Assembly: GCF_039614725.1 (NCBI RefSeq)
Contig: NZ_CP154859.1
Location: 930,001-994,000 of the forward strand
Reading direction: 5' to 3'
Source of the DNA: Thauera sp. JM12B12
GTDB lineage: Bacteria > Pseudomonadota > Gammaproteobacteria > Burkholderiales > Rhodocyclaceae
Length of the DNA stretch: 64,000 nucleotides
The notes beneath the pieces were generated by a model, which was not told where the DNA came from, ran no database searches, and was given only the letters and a program-made list of their open reading frames with translations. Below, one piece after another: positions 51,149-58,231 of this stretch. The stretch's first letter is position 1; each line of letters begins with the position of its first letter. The position numbers and the translations under genes are program-made.

Positions 51149-52120
51149 TCAGTCTGCAGCGCCCGTTGCGCCGAGCGCGTCGCGGATGACGCCGAGGTTG
51201 GCGCGCATCATCTTCACGTAGCTGGGCGCCGGACCGTCCGCCGTGGACAGCGCATCCGAATACAGCGTGCCGCCGACGGCGGCGCCGCTCTCGCTGCGGA
51301 TGCGCTCGATCAGACGCGGATCGGCGACGTTCTCGATGAAGACTGCCGGCACCTTCTCCGATTTCAGCTGGCGGATGAGGCGGGCGACGCCCTTGGCGGT
51401 CGGCTCGGCGTTGTTGGAGACGCCGACCGGGGCCAGGAAGTCGATGCCGTAGGCGCGGCCGAAGTAGGCGAAGGCGTCGTGCGAGCTGACGACCTTGCGA
51501 CGCTCGGCCGGCAGGGCGGCGAAGGTGCTGCGGATCTCGTCGTCGAGGGCCTGCAGTTCGGCGTCGTAGCGCGCGGCGTTGTCGCGGTAGGCGGACGCAC
51601 CCGCGGGGTCGGCCGCGGCGAGCGCGGTGGCGATGTTCGCAACATAGCGGCGGACGTTGCCGACGTCCTGCCAGGCGTGCGGATCGGCTGCTTCGCCGCG
51701 TTTGTTTCCGGTCTCGTGGGTGTGAGCGTGATGGTGGCCGTGATCGTCGTCCGCGCGCATCGTCAGCGTGGGGACGCCGTCGCTCGCCACCACCACCGTG
51801 CCCTTGAAGCCGCCCGCGCGCGCCAGACGCAGCATCCAGTCGTCGAAGCCGAGGCCGTTGACCACGACCACTGCGGCCGCGCCGATCTCGCGCGCATCCG
51901 AGGGGCGTGGCTGGAAGGCATGGGCGTCGGCGTCGGGGCCGACCAGGGTACGCACCTTCACCCGTTCGCCGCCGACCTCGCTGACCAGGTCGCCCAGCAC
52001 GCTGAAGCTGGCGGCGACCTCGAGGGTCTGGGCGTGGGCACCGCCGCCTGCGAGCAGGAGGACGGCGGCGAGCGGGCGCAGGCGGGCGGCGAGGCGGCAG
52101 GGAAGGCTGGACTTGGTCAT
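51149..52120 (-). CDS. znuA: Zinc ABC transporter substrate-binding protein
   Basis: This 323-residue periplasmic cluster A-I binding protein has a signal peptide at residues 1-30. Its metal ligands include His in DADAHAFQPRPSD, HAWQD and SSHDAFAYFGRAYG, and an acidic residue late in the sequence. A His/Asp-rich loop (DDDHGHHHAHTHE, near residue 124) is characteristic of zinc-specific ZnuA. It is the last gene of the zur-led operon, 34 nt after znuB. Confidence 0.93.
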   Translation of the reverse strand: MTKSSLPCRLAARLRPLAAVLLLAGGGAHAQTLEVAASFSVLGDLVSEVGGERVKVRTLVGPDADAHAFQPRPSDAREIGAAAVVVVNGLGFDDWMLRLARAGGFKGTVVVASDGVPTLTMRADDDHGHHHAHTHETGNKRGEAADPHAWQDVGNVRRYVANIATALAAADPAGASAYRDNAARYDAELQALDDEIRSTFAALPAERRKVVSSHDAFAYFGRAYGIDFLAPVGVSNNAEPTAKGVARLIRQLKSEKVPAVFIENVADPRLIERIRSESGAAVGGTLYSDALSTADGPAPSYVKMMRANLGVIRDALGATGAAD

Positions 52121-52154
52121 GGAAGCGGGGTCAGGGGTCGGAAGGCGGGAGAGC

Positions 52155-53021
52155 TCAGGATTCGAGGTGATGGCGCACCGGCAGGCGACCGGCGAGCAGC
52201 CCGCCGGGTGCGGCGAGCAGCGACACGAAGTACACCAGTCCGCACATCAGCACGATCGCCGGGCCGGCGGGCACGTCGGCATGGAAGGACAGCAGCAGTC
52301 CGGCGACGCCGCTGGAGAGGGCGAACAGCACGGCGAGCAGCAGCAGCATCGGCAGACCCTTCGCCCACAGGCGCGCGGCCGCCGAGGGCAGGATCATGAT
52401 GCCCACTGCCATCAGCGTGCCGAGCGCATGGAAGCCGCTCACCAGGTTGATCACCACCAGCATCAGGAAGCCGTAATGCGCGACCGGCGACCAGCCGCTC
52501 ACTCCGCGCAGGAAGGCGGGGTCGAAGCACTCCATCACCAGCGGGCGGAAGAGCACGGCAAGGCTCACCAGGGTCACGCTCGCGATGGCCGCGATCAGCA
52601 GCAGCGAGGGGTCGTCGAGGCCGAGCACCGAGCCGAAAAGCACGTGCAGCAGATCGAGGTTCTGCCCGCGCAGCGACACGATCATCACCCCTGCAGCGAG
52701 CGACAGCAGATAGAAGGCGGCCAGGCTTGCATCCTCCTTGAGCACCGAGGCGCGCGTCACCAGGCCGGCGGCGAACACCACCACCAGGCCGGCGATGATC
52801 CCGCCCACGGTCATCGCGCCGAGCGACAGGCCGAAGGCGAGGTAGCCGAGCGCCGCGCCGGGCAGGATGGCGTGGCTCATGGCGTCGCCCATCAAACTCA
52901 TGCGGCGCAGCAGCAGGAACACCCCGACCGGGGTGGCGCCGAGCGCCAGGGCGAGGCAGCCGGCGAGCGCGCGGCGCATGAAGGCGAACTCGGTGAAGGG
53001 GGAGATGAAGAAGTCGATCAC
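52155..53021 (-). CDS. znuB: Zinc ABC transporter permease
   Basis: This 288-residue ABC-3 family membrane subunit has eight or nine hydrophobic helices, the MSLMGDAMSHAILPGAALGYL motif near residue 42 and HALGTLMAVGIMILPSAAARLW near residue 205, typical of ZnuB. It starts at a GTG at 53021 that overlaps the znuC stop (GTGA). Confidence 0.93.
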   Translation of the reverse strand: MIDFFISPFTEFAFMRRALAGCLALALGATPVGVFLLLRRMSLMGDAMSHAILPGAALGYLAFGLSLGAMTVGGIIAGLVVVFAAGLVTRASVLKEDASLAAFYLLSLAAGVMIVSLRGQNLDLLHVLFGSVLGLDDPSLLLIAAIASVTLVSLAVLFRPLVMECFDPAFLRGVSGWSPVAHYGFLMLVVINLVSGFHALGTLMAVGIMILPSAAARLWAKGLPMLLLLAVLFALSSGVAGLLLSFHADVPAGPAIVLMCGLVYFVSLLAAPGGLLAGRLPVRHHLES

Positions 53022-53815
53022 GGGGTGTGCCGCGGGTGGATGGCGGGCGTGGGAAGCCCGGGCGGGAGCTCGATGTGGCACTCGGGCGCGCGCTCGTCGA
53101 AGGCCTCCGACAGGCGGCGCGCGCGCGCGAGCAGTGCGGGCGTCAGCACCTCGGCGGTGGGGCCGAAGGCGACCGGCTCGCGCGACAGCAGCAGCGCGGT
53201 GGGGAAGTGGCGGCGCACCTGTTCGAGGTCGTGCGCCACGGTGAGGATGGTGCGGCCTTCGGCGTGCCAGCCGAGGATCAGCCCGACGAGGTCGTCCACC
53301 GTGCGGCTGTCGATGGCGGCGAAGGGCTCGTCGAGCAGGATCAGCGGCGCGTCCTGCAGCATCAGGCGGGCAAAGCGCGCGCGTTGCAGCTGCCCGCCCG
53401 ACAGCGAGCCGATCGGGCGCGACTCGAAGCCGGCCAGCCCGACCGCCTCCAGCGCACCCCGCACGCGCTTGCGCTGAGCGCGCGACAGTCCGCCGAAGGC
53501 GCCGATCTCGCGCCAAAGGCCCATCGCCACCACGTCGAACACCGAGACCGGGAAGCTGTGGTCGATCTCGCCGCGCTGCGGCAGGTAGGCCAGCCCGCCG
53601 GGCGGCAATCCGGGCAGCAGGATGCGGCCGCCGATCGGACGCAACTCGCCGGCCAGGCCCTTCAGCAGCGTGGACTTGCCCGCGCCGTTCGGCCCCACGA
53701 CCGCGACCAGCGCGCCGGCGGGGATGTCGGCACTGAGGTGGTGTACCGCCGGGTGGCGGTCGTAGCCGAGGGTGAGGTTGTCGAGGCGGATCATCGGCAG
53801 CACGGCGGTGTCCAT
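53018..53815 (-). CDS. znuC: Zinc ABC transporter ATP-binding protein
   Basis: This 265-residue ATPase has Walker A GPNGAGKST near residue 42, a Q-loop LPQRGEID, signature LSGGQLQRARFARLM, Walker B LILLDEPFAAID and the switch His in AHDLEQV. It is in operon with znuB (overlap) and follows the His-rich peptide gene by 1 nt. An internal ATG at 53794 is an alternative start that loses seven residues. Confidence 0.93.
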   Translation of the reverse strand: MDTAVLPMIRLDNLTLGYDRHPAVHHLSADIPAGALVAVVGPNGAGKSTLLKGLAGELRPIGGRILLPGLPPGGLAYLPQRGEIDHSFPVSVFDVVAMGLWREIGAFGGLSRAQRKRVRGALEAVGLAGFESRPIGSLSGGQLQRARFARLMLQDAPLILLDEPFAAIDSRTVDDLVGLILGWHAEGRTILTVAHDLEQVRRHFPTALLLSREPVAFGPTAEVLTPALLARARRLSEAFDERAPECHIELPPGLPTPAIHPRHTP

Positions 53816-53816
53816 G

Positions 53817-54068
53817 TCAGCGCAGCGCCCACAGCACCGCGGTCCACAGCAGGACGAGGGCGAGGGCGGCGACGCCGAGGCGGGCGGGCAGGCTGGCGCC
53901 GAGCAGGCTGCGCGCGGGGAAGGGGCGCAGGCGTGCGGGTGCGCGTTCGGCAGCCGCTCTCGGCGGCTCGGCGTGCACATGTGCATGATCGTGCCCTTCT
54001 CCATGCGCATGTCCATGTGCGTGGGCGTGCGCATGGGCCGCGGCGGTCGTGTGCTCGGCTGGGCTCAT
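53817..54068 (-). CDS. His-rich small membrane protein in the zinc operon
   Basis: This 83-residue protein is not recognised as a known family. The first 34 residues carry 11 histidines in AHAHAHAHGHAHGEGHDHAHVH-like alternation. A basic linker (PARLRPFPARSLLG) follows, and then one TM helix closes the protein (LGVAALALVLLWTAVLWAL). It overlaps the zur stop by ATGA and ends 1 nt before znuC, so it is co-translated in the zinc operon. A zinc-binding or buffering role at the membrane is inferred from composition and context. Confidence 0.75.
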   Translation of the reverse strand: MSPAEHTTAAAHAHAHAHGHAHGEGHDHAHVHAEPPRAAAERAPARLRPFPARSLLGASLPARLGVAALALVLLWTAVLWALR

Positions 54069-54523
54069 GGCAGGCGTGCCTTCGTGCCGGCGCGTCCGCA
54101 TTCGGGGCAGGCGCCGTGGAGGACGAGTTCTGCGCGATCGACCTCGAAGCCGGCCGGCAGCGCCGGGCTGGCGGTTGCGGGGACGTCTTCCAGGCACAGG
54201 ATCTGGCCGCACTGGTCACAGTGGAAGTGGGCGTGGCGGTGGTCGCCGCCGCGGTGGATCTCGAAGCGCCATGCGCGCTCGCCGCCGGCAATCCGGCGTG
54301 CGATGCCCTGTTCCACCAGCCAGTCGAGCGCGCGGTAGAGCGTGACGCGATCGTGGGCGATGCCATCGGCGCCGAGGGCCGCGCCGAGTTCGTCGTGCGA
54401 AAGCGGGTGGGCCGCAGCCTGGAGCGCCTCGATTACGGCGACCCGCGTGCGCGTGACGCGGCCGCCATGGGCGGCGATGAGCTCGCGGGCGGCAGGGTGG
54501 GGGTAAGCGCTGGCGTCGGGCAT
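54065..54523 (-). CDS. zur: Zinc uptake regulator Zur (Fur family)
   Basis: This 152-residue regulator has a winged helix at residues 10-80 (RVTRTRVAVIEALQ, DRVTLYRALDWLVEQGIARRI). The dimerisation domain has HRHAHFHCDQCGQILCLEDV and the second Cys pair CPECG, giving the structural zinc site; the HRHAHFHC cluster supplies sensory ligands. It heads the operon zur-His-rich peptide-znuCBA and is divergent from the ZrgA-like gene, with a Zur-box candidate between. Confidence 0.92.
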   Translation of the reverse strand: MPDASAYPHPAARELIAAHGGRVTRTRVAVIEALQAAAHPLSHDELGAALGADGIAHDRVTLYRALDWLVEQGIARRIAGGERAWRFEIHRGGDHRHAHFHCDQCGQILCLEDVPATASPALPAGFEVDRAELVLHGACPECGRAGTKARLP

Positions 54524-54583
54524 GGATGGCTGGGCAATTGCGACGGCGGAACCGCAGAGGGCTGGCCGCGTCGGATGTTTTGA

Positions 54584-54598
54584 TGCAACATTGTAGCA
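54584..54598. promoter_or_regulatory. Zur-box candidate in divergent zinc promoter region
   Basis: TGCAACATTGTAGCA is a 7-1-7 near-perfect dyad (13 of 14 arm positions pair) in an AT-richer patch between zur and the ZrgA-like gene. One site could control both divergent operons. Confidence 0.65.
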
Positions 54599-54729
54599 TT
54601 AGACGTCGCGACTGAGGCCAGCCCGCCTGCCGTCCGCCAGCACTTGGTTTGCACCGCGCCCGGCCTGGCGCGCTACGTCGGATTCAACCCGTGAGGCTTC
54701 GGGCTTCACACCAAGCGTTCGACCTGCTC

Positions 54730-55350
54730 ATGAAAGATCTCTCCTGCCCCCTAGTCCGCCACACGATCTACGCCCTGTCCGCATTCGCGTTCGCGCAGCC
54801 CGTCCTCGCCCAGCACGCCGGTGGCGCGCATGAGCACGGCGTGGCCGAGCTCAGTGTCGCCACCGAAGGCGCGACGCTGGTGATCGAGATCGTCTCCCCC
54901 CTCGATAATCTCGTCGGCTTCGAGCATGCACCGGCCAGCGCCGCGCAGCGCCGGGCGCTCGCCACTGCCGAGGCGCAGCTGCGCGATGCGCCGGGCCTGT
55001 TCAGGCTGCCGGCGGCGGCTGGGTGCGCGCTTGCCGAGGTCCGTATCGAGGGGGGCTGGATGGGAGGGGCGGCAGCCGCCAAGGAGCAAGCTGCGCGCCC
55101 GGCCAGGGCGCACGACCACGACCACGACAAGGCGCACGAGCACGGCGCGGCCTCCGCCGACGAGGGCGGGCATGCGGACGTGATGGCGAGCTACCGCTTC
55201 GATTGCGCGCAGCCGCAGGCCCTCGATGCGATCGACACGCAGCTGTTCGCAGTCTTCCCCCGCCTGCGCGAGGTTCGTGCGGCCAGGGCGACTGCCGGCG
55301 GGCAGGGCGCGCTGGTGCTGCGACCGGGCCGCACGGTCCTGCCCTTGTGA
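54730..55350 (+). CDS. zrgA: ZrgA-family (DUF2796) zinc uptake protein
   Basis: This 206-residue exported protein has a signal peptide at residues 1-27 (YALSAFAFAQPVLA). The mature part begins with HAGGAHEHGVAELSVATEG and has a central His/Asp-rich stretch (HDHDHDKAHEHG). A C-terminal segment (ASYRFDCAQPQALDAIDTQLFAVFPRLREV) is typical of DUF2796. The family includes ZrgA of the Vibrio cholerae second zinc-uptake system. It begins the plus-strand operon ending with DUF3299 and overlaps the ABC ATPase start by one base. The ATG at 54730 lacks a clear Shine-Dalgarno. Confidence 0.85.
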   Translation: MKDLSCPLVRHTIYALSAFAFAQPVLAQHAGGAHEHGVAELSVATEGATLVIEIVSPLDNLVGFEHAPASAAQRRALATAEAQLRDAPGLFRLPAAAGCALAEVRIEGGWMGGAAAAKEQAARPARAHDHDHDKAHEHGAASADEGGHADVMASYRFDCAQPQALDAIDTQLFAVFPRLREVRAARATAGGQGALVLRPGRTVLPL

Positions 55351-56117
55351 TGGGCGCTGTAGGGCGCGGCGGGTTGGCGGCGGCCGAGGTTCGGGCAGGC
55401 CGAGCGGCGTCCGCTGCGGTGCGGATCGACGCCTTGCGCTACCGCTGGCCGGGCGCTGCGCGTGATTGCCTGGCCATCGACCAGCTCGCGATCGCGCCGG
55501 GCGAGCGCGTCTTCCTGCGCGGCGCGAGCGGCAGTGGCAAGACCACGCTGCTTTCGCTCGTAGGCGGGGTGGTTCTGCCGCAGGCCGGCGTGGTGGAGGT
55601 GGATGGACAATCGCTCGGTGCGCTTTCGGCGGGTGCGCGCGATCGCTTTCGTGCCGACCATGTCGGCTTCGTGTTCCAGCTCTTCAACCTGCTGCCTTAC
55701 CTCTCTGCGCGCGACAACATCGAGCTCGCCTGCCGCTTCTCGCCCGCGCGCCAGGCGCGCATCGCGGCCGCCGGCGCCACGGTGGCGGCCGAGGCGGCGC
55801 GCCTCGCCGCGCGCCTGGATCTTGCCCATGGACTCCTCGAACGGCCGGCGGCGCAACTCTCGGTCGGCCAGCAGCAGCGCGTGGCCGCTGCGCGCGCGCT
55901 GATCGGCCGCCCCGGGCTGGTGGTGGCGGACGAGCCCACCTCGGCGCTCGACGCCGACCGCCAGCAGGCCTTCATCGACCTGCTCGGCGAGGAGTGCGCG
56001 GCGGCAGGGGCGGCGCTGCTCTTCGTCAGCCACGACCAGCGGCTTGCGGCGCACTTCGATCGCGTGCTCGATCTTGGCCGTATCAACCGTGCGTCGACGG
56101 CCGGGGAGGGCGCCTGA
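55350..56117 (+). CDS. ABC transporter ATP-binding protein (LolD/MacB-like)
   Basis: This 255-residue ATPase has Walker A GASGSGKTT near residue 58, a Q-loop FVFQLFNLLPYL, signature LSVGQQQR (Val replaces the first Gly of LSGGQ), Walker B LVVADEPTSALD and a switch SHDQ. The first 30 residues are an extra Ala/Gly-rich segment. It partners the FtsX-like permease downstream (TGATG overlap), and the set is divergent from znu, so zinc-linked transport or trafficking is likely. Confidence 0.88.
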   Translation: MGAVGRGGLAAAEVRAGRAASAAVRIDALRYRWPGAARDCLAIDQLAIAPGERVFLRGASGSGKTTLLSLVGGVVLPQAGVVEVDGQSLGALSAGARDRFRADHVGFVFQLFNLLPYLSARDNIELACRFSPARQARIAAAGATVAAEAARLAARLDLAHGLLERPAAQLSVGQQQRVAAARALIGRPGLVVADEPTSALDADRQQAFIDLLGEECAAAGAALLFVSHDQRLAAHFDRVLDLGRINRASTAGEGA

Positions 56118-57412
56118 TGAGCCCGGTGCTCGGACTTTCGCTGCGCAGCATCGCCAACCGGCGCCTGTCGGTGGCGCTCACCGTGATCGCGGTGGCGCTG
56201 GCGGTCGCGCTGCTGACCGGGGTCGAGCGCGTGCGCACGGATGCGCGCGCCGGATTCGCCCAGACGATCTCCGGCACCGACCTGGTCGTTGGCGCGCGCA
56301 GCGGACCGGTTCAGCTGCTGCTGTATTCGGTGTTCCACCTCGGCAATGCGACCAACAACGTGTCGTGGGCGAGCATCGAGCACATGGCAACGCTGCCGCA
56401 GGTCAAGTGGCTGGTGCCGATTGCGCTCGGTGACTCGCACCGCGGCCACCGCGTGATCGGCACGCGCGCTGCGTTCTTCGAGCACTATCGACATGGCGAG
56501 GGACGCGCGCTGGTGTTTGCCCAGGGGCGCTCCTTCGCCGATGCGCCGGAGCAGGTCGCGGGCCTGTTCGAGGTCGTGATCGGTGCCGAGGTCGCTGTGC
56601 GCCACGGTTATCGGATCGGCCAGCAGATCGTGCTCAGCCACGGCAGCCTGGGGGGCGAGGGCGGTCCGCGCTTCGCCGACCATGCCGACAAGCCCTTCAC
56701 CATCGTCGGCATCCTCGCCCGCAGCGGCACCCCGGTGGACCGCGCCTTGCTCGTGAGCCTGGAGGCGATCGAGGCGATCCATGTCGACTGGCATGGCGGC
56801 GCGCCCATCCCCGGGGTGAAGATCGCGCCCGAGCATGTGCGCAAGTTCGACCTGCAGCCGAAGTCGGCGACCGCCGCGCTGGTCGGCCTCGACAGCCGCA
56901 CCGCGGTGTTCCGCGTGCAGCGCCAGATCAACACCTACCCGGGCGAGGCGCTGACCGCGATCCTGCCCGGCGCCACCCTGCAGGAGCTGTGGGGCCTGGT
57001 CGGCGTCGCCGAGAAGGCGCTGCTTGCAGTGTCCGCGCTGGTGGTGGCGGTGGGCCTGGCGGGCATGGTGGCGATGGTGGTGGCGAGCCTCGGCGAGCGC
57101 CGGCGCGAGCTGGCCATCCTGCGCGCGCTCGGCGCCAGCCCAGGGCAGGTTTTCGCGCTGCTCGCGGTGGAGAGCGCGCTGCTGGCGCTCGCCGGGATCG
57201 CGCTCGGGCTGGCGCTGCTGTATGGTGCCGGCGCTCTCGTCTCGCCCTGGCTGGCGGCCGAGCACGGATTGCAGCTGAGCCTGGGCTGGCCGCGCGCCGG
57301 CGAGTGGCGCCTGCTCGGCGCGGTGCTGGCGGCGAGCCTGATCGCCAGCCTGGTGCCGGCGCTGCGCGCCTATCGCTACTCGCTGGCGGACGGCATGAGC
57401 GTTCGCGTGTGA
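56117..57412 (+). CDS. FtsX/MacB-type ABC permease
   Basis: This 431-residue protein has TM1 at about residues 17-36 (LSVALTVIAVALAVALLTG) and a periplasmic MacB-like domain to about 295 (TISGTDLVVGARSG, VVIGAEVAVRHGYRIGQQI). Three C-terminal helices follow (LAVSALVVAVGLAGMVAMVV; LLALAGIALGLALLYGAG; LLGAVLAASLIASLVPALRA). The cytoplasmic ELAILRALGAS motif contacts the ATPase. It lies between the ATPase and the DUF3299 gene in the ZrgA-like operon. The cargo is not known. Confidence 0.88.
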   Translation: MSPVLGLSLRSIANRRLSVALTVIAVALAVALLTGVERVRTDARAGFAQTISGTDLVVGARSGPVQLLLYSVFHLGNATNNVSWASIEHMATLPQVKWLVPIALGDSHRGHRVIGTRAAFFEHYRHGEGRALVFAQGRSFADAPEQVAGLFEVVIGAEVAVRHGYRIGQQIVLSHGSLGGEGGPRFADHADKPFTIVGILARSGTPVDRALLVSLEAIEAIHVDWHGGAPIPGVKIAPEHVRKFDLQPKSATAALVGLDSRTAVFRVQRQINTYPGEALTAILPGATLQELWGLVGVAEKALLAVSALVVAVGLAGMVAMVVASLGERRRELAILRALGASPGQVFALLAVESALLALAGIALGLALLYGAGALVSPWLAAEHGLQLSLGWPRAGEWRLLGAVLAASLIASLVPALRAYRYSLADGMSVRV

Positions 57413-57476
57413 GCCCTGCGGGCCGGCAGTGTGCGGGGGACGGAACAATGATGAATCGAACGGAGCGGGATCGGCC

Positions 57477-58109
57477 ATGAAGAATTGGAACAGGGCGCCG
57501 GCGCGCGCACGCACGGCGGCGGCGCTTGCGCTCGTGCTCGCGTTGGCAGGCGGGGTTCTGCCTGCGCACGCGCAATCGCGTGCGGGCAGCAGCGGCTACC
57601 AGGTCGGCGATCGCCTCGCGGCGCCCGCGCCGGCGGGCCAGGGTGCGTTCCGCGAGATCAGCTGGGACGACCTCATCCCCACCGACTGGAACCCCGAGGG
57701 CTTTCTGGCCGACCTGAAACTCGACGACCTCCAGGACGCCGACCCGCGCGCGATGGAGGCGATGCAGCGTCTGCGCGAGGAGTGGGACCGTGCCCCGGTG
57801 GTCGAGCGCTTGGCCGGCGCGCAAGTGCGCATCCCCGGCTTCGTCGTGCCGCTCGAGACCGATGGCGAGCAGATCCGCGAGTTCCTGCTCGTGCCCTATT
57901 TCGGTGCCTGCGTTCATGTGCCGCCGCCGCCGGCGAACCAGCTGATCCACGTGATTCCCGACAAGCCGGTGCCGGCGGGCTGGAACATGCTGCCGGTGTG
58001 GGTGAATGGGGTGATGGCGGTGGGCCGGGTGGACTCCGAGATGGGGGTGGCCGGTTACCAGCTGCGCGGGGTGGCGGTGGAGGAGTATCGGGAGCCGCTG
58101 CCGGAATGA
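57477..58109 (+). CDS. DUF3299 periplasmic protein of the ZrgA-type operon
   Basis: This 210-residue protein has a signal peptide at residues 1-33 (LALVLALAGGVLPAHAQ). The conserved part includes ISWDDLIPTDWNP, RIPGFVVPLETDGEQIREFLLVPYFGACVHVPPPPANQ and LPVWVNGVMAVGRVDSEMGVAGYQL. DUF3299 proteins accompany ZrgA-type zinc uptake operons; a Cys and His in the FGACVHVPPPP motif are candidate metal ligands. The ATG at 57477 is 64 nt after the permease. Biochemical function is not established. Confidence 0.82.
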   Translation: MKNWNRAPARARTAAALALVLALAGGVLPAHAQSRAGSSGYQVGDRLAAPAPAGQGAFREISWDDLIPTDWNPEGFLADLKLDDLQDADPRAMEAMQRLREEWDRAPVVERLAGAQVRIPGFVVPLETDGEQIREFLLVPYFGACVHVPPPPANQLIHVIPDKPVPAGWNMLPVWVNGVMAVGRVDSEMGVAGYQLRGVAVEEYREPLPE

Positions 58110-58231
58110 TCCCCGCACGCGCCGGCGTGCCAACCGCCGCGGCGGCGGTGTGATCGAATTAACGTGCGGACTGCGGTTGCGCGCGGGGCTGGGGTGGCCT
58201 GCCCCTAGAATGCGTCCATTGCTCAATATCG

